Source: Candidatus Methanomethylophilus sp. 1R26
GTDB taxonomy: Archaea; Thermoplasmatota; Thermoplasmata; Methanomassiliicoccales; Methanomethylophilaceae
Length of the DNA stretch: 35,530 nt
Direction of reading: 5' to 3'
Assembly: GCF_001481295.1 (NCBI RefSeq)
Contig: NZ_LOPS01000019.1
Location: 1-35,530, forward strand
The position numbers were made by a program, and so were the translations under genes. Shown in pieces: positions 7,040 to 14,974 of this stretch. Position 1 is the first letter of the stretch, and every line of letters begins with the position of its first letter. The notes below the pieces were generated by a model. The model was not told the DNA's origin, made no database searches, and was given only the letters and a program-made list of their open reading frames with translations.

Positions 7040-9501
7040 TCATGCGGCCCTGTCTTCGTAATTCACAGAACCGCATTCGCGGGTATACTTGCACCCCTTG
7101 GGCCCGAAATTGGAGCAGCCGTAGAACCTGCCTCCGTAACTGTTGGTCCTGAGGACCAGGGGTGCTCCGCATATCGGGCAGAACATCCTGACCGCATATC
7201 CGCCGGGACCCCTGCGGGGGAACATTTCCGTGAAGAACACAGATTGATGATCCTTCACGGAGACGATGTACACGGTCTCCCTCGCACGCGTCATGGCCAC
7301 ATAGAACAGCCTGCGTTCCTCATCCATCTGGGTATCATCGCCTTCCAGCAGCATGCCTATGAGGGCAGGCTCCTGCCGCATGCTTGGGAACCCGTATCTT
7401 CCGGAGCTGTTGTTCAGCGAGAACACCACATCCGCCTGCAGGCCCTTGGACGAATGGATGGTCATGAACTTCATCTTCAGGTCCGGACGGAGGGAATACG
7501 TGACGGCATCGGAACCGTCGGAGATATCGGGCTTCCAATCGAACCCGTCGCCGCTGAGGATGGAGATATCATGATTGTACCTGCCGAGGAACAGCACCTT
7601 CTTGCCGGGCGCAGGTATGACAGCCTTCTCCCGATCTCCCCGCGGATCTGCCGGCTGTCGGCGCCGAGTATGAAATAGACCTTGCCGGCAGTCTTCGACA
7701 TGCCGATCAGATCCTTCGGATACTGGCACTTGTTCCTGCTGATGAACTGACTGCTCTTCTCCAGGATCTCGCCTGAGAAACGGTATGTCCTCTCGATCCT
7801 GCAGACCGCAGACGGGCCCCAGTACTTCTCGAAGTTGAGGATGTACGAGACATCGCATCCGTTGAAGCGGTAGATGCTCTGCCAATCATCGCCTACGCAG
7901 AACAGGCTGAAATCCCGGGAATCGCGCATAGCTTTCAGGAGATTGTACCTCGACCTTGACAGATCTTGGTACTCATCCACGATGACATACCTGTACGGAT
8001 GCGTGTACTTCCCGCTGCGGATGCAGTCGGCGGCCTTGTTGAGCATATCCTCGAAGTCTATCTCCCCGTTCTCATCCAGCGCCGCCTGATATGCATCGTA
8101 CAGAGGCCTGAGCACGGCCTCGATCCTTTTGAGCGACTGCCTGTCCTTGATGTTCCGGACCTTGGGGAGCACGCTCTCGGAGAACACGATGTCCCAGGGT
8201 TCACCGAATCCCTTGATCAGGAGGATAGCGGTTGTGAACAATGATGATACAGCCCTCAATGCCCTGCTGTCAGACCCGAACGTCCTGTCGAACACGGCCT
8301 CAGGAGGTTCCGGGGAAGATTGGATCCCAAGACTCCCGAGCTCCGAGCCCAGTTTGTCCAGCAGGCTGCCTTCCGAACGCTCGTACGCATACAGTTCGAT
8401 CAGCGTAGTCCCGTTCTCACGGTGGATCTGCTTTTTCCATTCTATGCCCCTGATATAATCCTCCCGCGCATCGGGGTTCTCGTCGACCATGAACTTGGCC
8501 ACTCCGCCGCTGCGGTCGATCCCGAAATACTCTATGTAGATCCTGGTGCCGTTCAGGTGGAAATCTGGGTGGTACTGGCCGTACTTCGAATCGGCCGTGT
8601 CAACGCAGTACGGGTCCTCGTATGTGTACGGGACCCCGTTGATCGCAAGATAATTGGCGATGTCCGCCTCGCCGAAGCTCTTCACCCTTTCGCCGTTCAG
8701 GGTTATCAGCGGATTCTTCTGCAGGTACTCTTCCAACTCGGAACAGTCTCCGAACTGATCTTCATCGCGCACATCGAAGTCATACGCCAGGAATTCGCTC
8801 AGGCTGCGGACGAATTTAGGGTCACTTTTCCTCTTCCTGATCTCTTCCGAGATGAATTCGCCGATCTTGATATTGGATACCCTCGGCACTTTGTTCTCTG
8901 AACATGCTATGATCTTGATTCCGAGACGGTGGAAGGTGCTCACTTCCACACGGGTGCCGGTCTCAGCGATGATGCGCTTCTTCAGGTCGCTGACGGAACT
9001 GTTGGTGAATGACAGGGCGAGGATCTCATCGGGCGAGGCCTTCCCGGCCTTCAGGAGGTACTTCACGAAACCGACTATATCGGTGGTCTTGCCTGTTCCG
9101 GCACCGGCGATCACCAGCCTTGACCGTACGTCATAAGCGATGGCCGTGAGCTGCTGCTCATCGAGGTCGTATTCTTCTATAGGGTTGATGAGGCGCCCTA
9201 TGTCCGCGGCCTTCTCGCGGGCGAGCTCGTCGTCATGCTGTTTCAGACGCTGCTGGAATCCCTCGTAGAGGCTGAGGAATCTGTCCGACGGCCCCTTCAG
9301 CTCCCTGCCGGCAAGACCTATCCTGAAGAGCAGCCCGCCGGTCCTGCGGCGCAGATCGGCATCTAGCTGACTGTACCTGTCGGCCGCCGACGCGATATCG
9401 ACGGGATCGATGATATCGGCGCTTCCCAGCATCTCCGCCATTTCATCGGCTGCGGATATCGCCTGATCGGCCAGATCGCGGTTCCTGTTCTTCATGCTCA
9501 A
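7040..9501 (-). CDS. UvrD/helicase IV-like SF1 helicase with nuclease-like insert (frameshifted near 7630)
   Basis: This is a DNA helicase of about 820 residues once repaired. Walker A is VIAGAGTGKTT (about residues 130-140), motif II is YVIVDEYQDLSRSR, motif III is FCVGDDWQSIYRF, motif IV includes ERTYRFSGEI, motif V IHSSKGLQADVV, and motif VI FYVAMTRARETV. Between the ATPase halves, about residues 295-345, lies YHPDFHLNGTRIYIEYFG followed by EWKKQIH, a PD-(D/E)xK-like nuclease pattern seen in some helicase IV relatives. The C-terminus has a topoisomerase-type four-cysteine zinc finger (CPICGAP...YGCSNFGPKGC). Restoring one G/C in the run at 7628-7632 joins the two halves. The repair role is inferred from family; no defence partners are adjacent. 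Confidence 0.8.
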
Positions 9502-9769
9502 TCCGGCCGCAGAATCCCCGTCTTCAGGTAAATAGTGAATCCTGCAGTCTGGGTCTTATGTTAGGAACATATACGTACAAGGAACGATGGCCTGCAGGAA
9601 CGCACAGACAGATCGATGAAATCCGCGTTTGGCAGTTGGCGAGTGACCGATACTGAGGAACCCTTCATCACGCGGACGGATAAATGCGGCATTTCGTGTG
9701 TTATTGCCAAACTGCCTTGATGTCGAACGGACAACCCCATGAGGGAATAAATGAGGGAATAAATGACGA
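9502..9769. other. Intergenic stretch with nested inverted repeats and a 12-bp tandem repeat
   Basis: This non-coding 268 bases separates the helicase start from the tRNA gene. GGCAGTT-GGC (9631-9640) pairs with GCCAAACTGCC (9706-9716) with one bulged A, enclosing a small AAATGC/GCATTT hairpin near 9683-9695. A perfect tandem repeat of ATGAGGGAATAA follows at 9739-9762. The helicase promoter (minus-strand CTATTTACC near 9530) is on the right-hand side of its start. I see no protein gene here. Confidence 0.45.
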
Positions 9770-9845
9770 TGGTGGGCCCCCTCGGATTTGAACCGGGGTC
9801 ACATGCACCCCAAGCATGAAGGATACCAAGCTACCCCAAGGGCCC
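9770..9845 (-). tRNA. tRNA-Pro (anticodon GGG)
   Basis: Read on the minus strand, this is a 76-base cloverleaf including an encoded CCA end. The acceptor arms GGGCCCT and GGGGCCC pair, the anticodon stem CATGC/GCATG is perfect, and its seven-base loop TTGGGGT gives anticodon GGG, which reads proline codons CCC and CCU. The T-arm has GGTTCAAATCC. It follows rpoN by about 55 bases. No intron is visible. Confidence 0.93.
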
Positions 9846-9900
9846 AGCAGATGGGTATTAAGTGGTTTGGTTTAAGTAGTTTATGGTAGAAGCAGATGCC

Positions 9901-10092
9901 TCATCCGAGCTGGGATATTTCGCCGATGAGGTCCGCATGGGATATGATCATCCTGCGGCAGCAGTAACGGTCGAACCCCATGTCGTCGAGGACCTTCTGG
10001 GGGTCCTCGCCCATCTTCACGCGTTTGACGTACTCGGGGTAGGCAGAGCCCACGACCTTTCCGCATGTGAAACATCTCACCGGTATTATCAT
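9901..10092 (-). CDS. rpoN: DNA-directed RNA polymerase subunit N (Rpb10)
   Basis: This 63-residue small zinc-binding subunit of archaeal RNA polymerase helps hold the assembly platform with subunits D, L and P. The diagnostic CFTCGKV (residues 7-13) and [10 protein letters not shown] (about 44-53) provide the four zinc cysteines and the invariant CCRRM. It starts nine bases after the S9 stop and is the last protein gene of the L18e-L13-S9-RpoN operon, an arrangement conserved in archaea. Confidence 0.96.
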   Translation of the reverse strand: MIIPVRCFTCGKVVGSAYPEYVKRVKMGEDPQKVLDDMGFDRYCCRRMIISHADLIGEISQLG

Positions 10093-10101
10093 GCAACCAT
10101 C

Positions 10102-10500
10102 TCAACGGTACGACTTCTGCTTCTTGGCACGAGCGCCGCGTCCCATAGGCTTCTTGGGCAGTTTGCGCCTGTCATCGTTGATGAGCAGGGACCTGTCGTA
10201 TGCCTTGAGGACTGCCTCGAGCTCGTCATCCTTGTAATAGTCGACGAGGCCGCGGGCGATGGCGGTCCTGACGGCCGCCGCCTGTCCCATGACCCCTCCG
10301 CCCTGGACGGACACGGAGATGTCGACCTTGGATGCCTTCTCGGGCACTAGCTGCAGGGGCTCCTCGATCTTGAGCCTTGCAAGCTCAGGGGAGTAGATCG
10401 CGAGGGGGATCTTGTTGATGACGACCTTTCCGGTGCCCTCCTTCACGACTGCCCTGGCGATCGCGGACTTCCTCTTTCCACTGGTGTTGACTGCGTCCAT
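10102..10500 (-). CDS. rpsI: 30S ribosomal protein uS9
   Basis: This 132-residue small-subunit protein has a basic C-terminal tail that reaches the decoding region. Diagnostic features are the start SGKRKSAIARAVVKEGTG, the glycine-rich QGGGVMGQAAAVRTAIARGL in the middle, and the terminal GARAKKQKSYR ending in the near-universal arginine that contacts P-site tRNA. It follows L13 with only four bases between, and rpoN follows closely, so the operon is continuous. Confidence 0.96.
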   Translation of the reverse strand: MDAVNTSGKRKSAIARAVVKEGTGKVVINKIPLAIYSPELARLKIEEPLQLVPEKASKVDISVSVQGGGVMGQAAAVRTAIARGLVDYYKDDELEAVLKAYDRSLLINDDRRKLPKKPMGRGARAKKQKSYR

Positions 10501-10504
10501 TTAA

Positions 10505-10933
10505 TCACCTAACATTAGATCCGAGGTGCTCGGAGATCTGACCCAGGGTCACATACTTGCAGTTGATCGCTTTCTTCGCGGTCTCGGGGACCTGGACCTC
10601 CGCGTCGTTGAACTGCTTGGGAGTTCCGACGAACACGTGGAGGCGCCTGAACGCTTCCCTTCCGGTGGTGGTCATCCAGGGGATCATGCCCCTGACGCAC
10701 CTCTTGAACAGAAGGTCTGCGCGGCGGGGATAGAAGGGACCTTTCCTCCTGGAAGCGGCCTCTCCGATCTCGACCTTGTGCTTGAAATCCTTGAAGATCT
10801 CAGCAGGGTCGCCCGTGATGATGATCTGCTCTGCGTTGAGGACGACGACCTCCTCTCCGGCGAGGATCTGGTCGGCGACGTAGCTTGCGAGCCTTCCGTA
10901 GATGAGGCCCTTTCCGTCGATAACAGTAACCAT
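10505..10933 (-). CDS. rplM: 50S ribosomal protein uL13
   Basis: This 142-residue large-subunit protein shows the archaeal L13 features MVTVIDGKGLIYGRLASYVA at the start, VVVLNAEQIIITGD (about residues 34-47), and the LLFKRCVRGMIPW segment near the middle. The start at 10933 is chosen because the conserved domain begins at once and a TGGGGTGA ribosome site lies just upstream, overlapping the L18e stop. A longer upstream reading frame has no family similarity. Confidence 0.95.
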   Translation of the reverse strand: MVTVIDGKGLIYGRLASYVADQILAGEEVVVLNAEQIIITGDPAEIFKDFKHKVEIGEAASRRKGPFYPRRADLLFKRCVRGMIPWMTTTGREAFRRLHVFVGTPKQFNDAEVQVPETAKKAINCKYVTLGQISEHLGSNVR

Positions 10934-10937
10934 TCGT

Positions 10938-11306
10938 TCACCCCAGGATCCTAACTTTCGAGCCCTTAGGGTTCTGCGCGAGCAGTTCCCTGATGGTGAT
11001 CGCTTTCCCGCCGGCGGCGACGATGGCCGCCTCCGCCTTCGCACTGAAGCTGTAGGCTGCGACGGTGACCTTCTTGGTCATCTCGCCCGCACCGAGGACC
11101 TTCCCCGGAACGATGACGGTCTCTCCGTCCTGCGCATACTTCTCTATCTTGCTGAGGTTCGCCTCGGCCCACACCCTGCTGGGTGCTTCGAGCCGGAGCG
11201 CTATGTCTCGCCAGATAGCAGCCTTCGGATCTTCCCTCGTGGCAGCCTTCAGATCAGAGATCAGGGCAACCAGCTGGGGGTTGGTCTTTGAACAAGTGTT
11301 GCTCAT
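10938..11306 (-). CDS. 50S ribosomal protein eL18
   Basis: This 122-residue archaeal/eukaryal ribosomal protein L18e is related to L15. Diagnostic segments are NPQLVALISDLKAATRED near the start, and VIVPGKVLGAGEMTKKVTVAAYSFS (about residues 64-88, cited here in part) with AIVAAGGKAITIRELLAQNP near the end. It is the first gene of the operon. A TATA-like sequence (minus-strand TTTATAAAG, near 11388-11397) about 80 bases upstream is the likely promoter. Confidence 0.93.
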   Translation of the reverse strand: MSNTCSKTNPQLVALISDLKAATREDPKAAIWRDIALRLEAPSRVWAEANLSKIEKYAQDGETVIVPGKVLGAGEMTKKVTVAAYSFSAKAEAAIVAAGGKAITIRELLAQNPKGSKVRILG

Positions 11307-11385
11307 TTTCTGACTCTCCCGACATTGGGTAGAGGGCTCCTATGACGGTCTTCCATTTAAAGATATGCGCCCCCCAGGTTTATTT

Positions 11386-11398
11386 TCTTTATAAATGA
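11386..11398 (-). promoter_or_regulatory. TATA-like box for the ribosomal operon
   Basis: The minus strand reads CATTTATAAAG about 80-90 bases before the eL18 start. An adjacent purine-rich stretch could be a BRE. The distance implies a leader of about 55 bases. Confidence 0.4.
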
Positions 11399-11432
11399 AA
11401 GAGAATCTTGGACATGGCCTGAACCGTGAATT

Positions 11433-11440
11433 AGATATAA
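11433..11440 (+). promoter_or_regulatory. TATA-like box for the endonuclease IV-like gene
   Basis: AGATATAA lies about 40 bases before the ATG at 11480, a spacing consistent with an archaeal promoter and a very short leader. Confidence 0.4.
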
Positions 11441-11479
11441 TCATAGCCCATCGGCGCCTTGTTTGTAGGGTGATTGGCC

Positions 11480-12634
11480 ATGATAAGATACGGACCCGCA
11501 GGAATCCCGCTGTCGTGCAAAGGACGCACTCTGAAAGACGGAATCGAGGACATCCACAGCCTGGCGCTCACGGCCATGGAGATCCAGATGGTCAGGCCCA
11601 ACACCGATTTACGCGCCCCCGAGGACGAGGAGATAGGGAAGACCCTGAAGGAGCTCGATTCCGACTCGGGCTTCGTCATCGCCGTCGACAAAGGCGAGGA
11701 AGGCGTCTCCTACGACCCCGAGATCCCCATCGACGAGGAGGACAACCTGCTGTTCATGAATTACTGCCTCGCCCCGTGCTACAACGACCTCTACTCCCTC
11801 GGCAGGATGGCCAAGAGGCACGATGTATCCCTCTCGGTCCACACGCCCTATTACATGGCCCTCGACGGGGACCTGTTCGGGAACGAGGAGCCGGCCGATC
11901 CGGACGAGATGCCCGAGGAGACCCCCGCCATGAGGAGCTTCACAATCCTCCAGAACTGCGGCGCGGTGCTCAACGCCCTGGGAGGCACCCTCGTGGTCAC
12001 CAACCTCGGCCCCTACGGCGAGGACAACCCCAAGCACGCCAAGAGCAGGATCGTCTCCAACCTCAAGGACCTTAAGAGATGGTGGAAATCGGAGGGTCTC
12101 ACCCCGAGGATCGGCATCGAGATCACCGGGAACAGCAACGTCTGGGGCTCGCTCGAGGAGCTCCTCGACATCTGCGGGACCCGCGACCTGAAAGGGTTCG
12201 TCTACCCGGTGCTCAACTTCGCCCACTACCAGGCGAGGACCAAGGACTCGCTCTCCGAGGCCGAGGACTACTACAATCTGATAGAGCAGTTCGAGCCTTT
12301 CTACAAGGACTTCGGGAACATCTACGCCGACTTCTCCAATGTGGAGTCCGACGGAGAAGGGAACGAGAAATGGTACACCCCCATAAAGAAAGGGGAGATA
12401 AAGTTCGAGAAGGTCGCCGAGGCTCTCGCCGAGCACATGCCGGAGATCACCATGATCTCCGATTCGCCCCTCCTCGAGCACGATGCAGTCTACATGAGGA
12501 CCCTCACCGAGAGGGTGCTCTCCAAGAAGGCCGCCAAACAGCTCAAGGAGAAGCGCAGGGAGCTGCAGGCCGAGGCCATCGCTGACGGGGAGCTCGCTCC
12601 CGCCGATCCCAACGATGAGGCAGACAGTGAGTGA
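11480..12634 (+). CDS. Endonuclease IV-like TIM-barrel protein
   Basis: This 384-residue protein belongs to the AP-endonuclease 2 / xylose isomerase-like TIM-barrel superfamily. The N-terminus MIRYGPAGIPLSCKGRTLKD matches a well-spread archaeal subgroup annotated as deoxyribonuclease IV-like. Metal-ligand-type residues are visible in HTPYYMAL (about residue 115), IGIEITGN and ISDSPLLEHDA. The C-terminal 40 residues are charged and probably helical. The start is the ATG at 11480; a TTG six bases earlier is less likely. The hexuloisomerase gene overlaps its stop by four bases. Whether it acts on abasic DNA or on a sugar is not settled by sequence. Confidence 0.7.
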   Translation: MIRYGPAGIPLSCKGRTLKDGIEDIHSLALTAMEIQMVRPNTDLRAPEDEEIGKTLKELDSDSGFVIAVDKGEEGVSYDPEIPIDEEDNLLFMNYCLAPCYNDLYSLGRMAKRHDVSLSVHTPYYMALDGDLFGNEEPADPDEMPEETPAMRSFTILQNCGAVLNALGGTLVVTNLGPYGEDNPKHAKSRIVSNLKDLKRWWKSEGLTPRIGIEITGNSNVWGSLEELLDICGTRDLKGFVYPVLNFAHYQARTKDSLSEAEDYYNLIEQFEPFYKDFGNIYADFSNVESDGEGNEKWYTPIKKGEIKFEKVAEALAEHMPEITMISDSPLLEHDAVYMRTLTERVLSKKAAKQLKEKRRELQAEAIADGELAPADPNDEADSE

Positions 12635-13172
12635 AGTTGGACAGCATCGACTACCTCGAGACCAAGATCAGGGAGACCCTGTCGCGCATACCCTCCGAGG
12701 ACACCGAGAGGCTCACCGTCTCCATATTGGAGGCCAAGAGGATCTTCATATTCGGAGCGGGGAGGTCCGGCCTCGTGGGGCAAATGTTCGCCGTCCGCCT
12801 GGTACAGCTGGGTCTCCGCGTTTACTTCGTGGGCGACATGACCACCCTATAATCGGGAAGGGCGACATCGTCATCCTGATATCGAACACCGGCCACACCA
12901 TGTCGGTGACCAGGACGGCCGAGATAGCCAAGCGCCTGGGGTCCGAGGTCATAGCGGTCACCGCCAACCGCGACTGCAAGCTCGCCAGGCTGGCAGACTG
13001 CTGCATTTTCATCGAGCCCGAGAAGGATGCCCGCAGCGGGAGCATCGCCCCGCTGGGAACTCTCTTCGAGGATTCGGCGCTGGTCTTCTTCGACTGCCTG
13101 GTGCCGGACCTCATGAAGCGCATGGATACCGACGAGGGCGCCATGCGCTCCAACCATGCCATCTGGGTCTGA
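12631..13172 (+). CDS. hxlB: 6-phospho-3-hexuloisomerase, SIS domain (frameshifted near 12846)
   Basis: This protein of about 180 residues, once repaired, converts hexulose 6-phosphate to fructose 6-phosphate in the ribulose monophosphate route. Archaea use that route to make pentoses or to handle formaldehyde. The SIS-domain motifs are IFIFGAGRSGLVGQMFAVRL (about residues 34-53) and VILISNTGHTMSVT. The C-terminus ends RSNHAIWV, close to the family's RHANLE-type end. The frame breaks in the C-run at 12845-12847; one more C gives TTPIIGKGDIV. It starts at a GTG overlapping the preceding TGA. The partner hexulose-phosphate synthase is not in the window. Confidence 0.8.
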
Positions 13173-13173
13173 G

Positions 13174-13536
13174 TCAGACGCCTTCCAGGACGGCCGCCCT
13201 CGCAGACCTCGCCTTCCCGCCCTCGATGATGAGGAACGTTATCGACGATGCCGACGGGTCGATCAGGGCGGCGAAATGCCTCCCCCGGAACCCGGCGGAG
13301 AGGCGCGCCTCGTCCTCCGCGGACGGCAGGTTGCCGCTCCCGAAGGCGAGGAACCACCCCACGGCGCCCGGCGCCGCCAGGTCTGCGGAGACCTCGGCCG
13401 AGCGTATCGTTGCAGGGTCCCCGAGGGTGCCTCTGAGGACCCCCTGCACATCCTCCCCGCTGTCGAACGCGCCGTCACCGATGTCGGCGAGCGCCGCCAT
13501 GGCGCTCTCGTTCACGAGGATGTCCATGCGTGCCAT
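13174..13536 (-). CDS. MPN/JAMM-like protein lacking the zinc histidines
   Basis: This 120-residue protein fits the JAB/MPN fold. An early segment SGEDVQGVLRGTLGD matches the family's E-x-hGxLxG strand, GAVGWFLAFGSGNLPSAEDE (about residues 66-85) aligns with VGWYHSHPG..PS..D, and ALIDPSASSITFLII matches the DP strand after it. The HxH pair is replaced by leucine and phenylalanine, while the S-x-x-D end is kept. It therefore probably cannot bind catalytic zinc and would act as a binding module, as MPN-minus proteins do. It starts inside the end of the beta-grasp gene. One added G in the run at 13540-13544 would fuse the two. The fold call is by eye. Confidence 0.5.
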   Translation of the reverse strand: MARMDILVNESAMAALADIGDGAFDSGEDVQGVLRGTLGDPATIRSAEVSADLAAPGAVGWFLAFGSGNLPSAEDEARLSAGFRGRHFAALIDPSASSITFLIIEGGKARSARAAVLEGV

Positions 13537-13751
13537 GGTCCCCCTCGCACGGTCGGGTTGGGCACCATGGAGAGGACGGACCCGTCGCGCAGAACGGAAC
13601 CGCTTCCCGGAGGCACTATCCTCACGCCGTCCCTGACCAGGCAATCCTCGCCGGCCCAATAGTTCCTGATGCATCTCTCCATGCTGTCGCCCGAAGCGGA
13701 CAGCACCATCTCGGAACCGTCCGCGGCGTTGACCAACGTCAAGCATACCAT
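13512..13751 (-). CDS. Small ubiquitin-like/MoaD-like beta-grasp protein
   Basis: This 79-residue protein has the beta-grasp order: a beta-hairpin MVCLTLVNAADGSEMVLSAS, a helix DSMERCIRNYW, then LVRDGVRIVPPGSGSVLRDG and SVLSMVPNPTVRGG. The last resembles MoaD/SAMP ends such as DGDEVALLPPVSGG. The glycine pair falls at residues 70-71 and is followed by a short tail PWHAWTSS, as in ubiquitin precursors. The start at 13751 has GGAGGAG about 11 bases upstream. The next gene is MPN-like. A frame break at the G-run 13540-13544 could instead make one fused protein. Function as a protein modifier or sulfur carrier is inferred only. Confidence 0.45.
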   Translation of the reverse strand: MVCLTLVNAADGSEMVLSASGDSMERCIRNYWAGEDCLVRDGVRIVPPGSGSVLRDGSVLSMVPNPTVRGGPWHAWTSS

Positions 13752-13818
13752 CTCTATCCTATCTCCTCCCGGACCTGCCGGGCAGTCTCCCATACCGTCT
13801 TATGAAGGAACGGCCCCG

Positions 13819-13829
13819 GCATATAAATC
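13819..13829 (+). promoter_or_regulatory. TATA-like box for the zinc-ribbon gene
   Basis: GCATATAAATC lies about 25-30 bases before the ATG at 13852. This spacing is expected for leaderless archaeal transcripts. Confidence 0.45.
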
Positions 13830-13851
13830 AAAGTACTGCATCCAAGGGAAC

Positions 13852-14049
13852 ATGCCCGCCGATCTCCCTCCGCACGACCACTGCAGGTACTGCGGACGCG
13901 CCGTCCCTTTCGATATGGCCTACTGCTGCATGGACTGCTACAGCAAGGACCAGAAGAGGATCGCGAAAGAGAAGAGGAACAATGCCCTGGCCGCCGTGCT
14001 GGCCGTCGGAGGCGCCGCCGCCATCCTCATCCTGGGGTACATTTTCTGA
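13852..14049 (+). CDS. Small zinc-ribbon membrane protein (DUF2116-like)
   Basis: This 65-residue protein has an N-terminal zinc ribbon, HCRYCGRAVPFDMAYCCMDC (residues about 9-28), then a basic stretch SKDQKRIAKEKR and one transmembrane helix, AALAVGG-type hydrophobics to the C-terminus. This is the layout of a family of small archaeal proteins of unknown role. The start at 13852 is supported by a TATA-like CATATAAATC about 28 bases upstream, suggesting a nearly leaderless transcript. Confidence 0.75.
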   Translation: MPADLPPHDHCRYCGRAVPFDMAYCCMDCYSKDQKRIAKEKRNNALAAVLAVGGAAAILILGYIF

Positions 14050-14104
14050 TTCAATCGCGACATTTCGGGCACATGGTATTAAGTCATGTCCGCGATATTC
14101 GGTC

Positions 14105-14974
14105 ATGAACGGCCCTAAGCTCATAGCCGAGATCATCGCCGCAGCGGTCATCATCGCCTGCGGGTACGGCATATTCTCCGAGGCCGTCCCGTCAGAATAT
14201 CCTCCGATAGAGATCAGCACGGACGGAGAGACCTCGACCGAAATCAGCGGCGACGGGATGAACGTCAGCATAAAAGCCCAAAGTTTCCTGATAGACTCCC
14301 ATATGCCCTCCGATATCGAGGACGTGTCCATAGAGCTCTCCCTGGCCGCGGACGGCGGGAGCTATTATCTGGGGACCATCGACGTGGGAACGGTAAAGGC
14401 CGATTCCATCACGCGCACCGAGCAGGCGGAGATGTCGGTTCCCGCCTACGTCATCCTGGCCAGCCTGGGCTCGAACTCGGACAGCGGGGAGATCAAGACA
14501 CCAGTACTGGCCAAACTGAGCTTCTCCTACCTCAATTTCATGAACGAGAAGTTCATCGATCTGGGACTCAACCTGAGGGTCGACATGGGCTTCGGGGGCG
14601 GGGTCTCGATGGAGAGCAGCGGGGACAGCGCGACGATGACGGTGACGGTCCCGAGCGGAAGCTTCACCAAGTCCGTGTCGGACATCGCGAAGAGCGTCTG
14701 CGACAGTTCCGGGAACTGCGCCATCGCGATCGCGGGATGCAATGCATCATTCAATCTGAACGTGTCTTCTGACGGGAAGACCGTCACCTTCACCGCATCC
14801 GGGGACGGAGAGACAGCATATGAAAGCATACGCAGCCTGATCGGCAGCCTTTCCTCCGGTGACACCGTCACTGTGTCCTATTCCGGGTCCGGAACGGGAT
14901 CGTACGATATGACCCAGGCGCAGGCCGAAGCGTTCGCGGACATGATCGAAGCATTCTACGGGGCAGCAGCATGA
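14105..14974 (+). CDS. Secreted or membrane-anchored protein of unknown function
   Basis: I do not recognise this 289-residue protein. It begins with one hydrophobic N-terminal helix (KLIAEIIAAAVIIACGYGIF, residues 5-24), a signal peptide or anchor. The rest is polar, rich in serine, glycine and threonine, and looks beta-rich, with no further membrane segment. Three cysteines cluster at CDSSGNCAIAIAGC (about residue 199-212). The ATGA overlap with the next gene, a four-helix membrane protein, says the two are made together, and they may form a cell-surface complex. Confidence 0.6.
   Translation: MNGPKLIAEIIAAAVIIACGYGIFSEAVPSEYPPIEISTDGETSTEISGDGMNVSIKAQSFLIDSHMPSDIEDVSIELSLAADGGSYYLGTIDVGTVKADSITRTEQAEMSVPAYVILASLGSNSDSGEIKTPVLAKLSFSYLNFMNEKFIDLGLNLRVDMGFGGGVSMESSGDSATMTVTVPSGSFTKSVSDIAKSVCDSSGNCAIAIAGCNASFNLNVSSDGKTVTFTASGDGETAYESIRSLIGSLSSGDTVTVSYSGSGTGSYDMTQAQAEAFADMIEAFYGAAA

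Noticed and set aside
4987-9583. The 13-base string ATACGTACAAGGA at 4987-4999 and again at 9571-9583
   Set aside because: Several shared 13-mers are expected by chance in a window of this size, and the flanks do not match. Only the first copy lies in a dyad.
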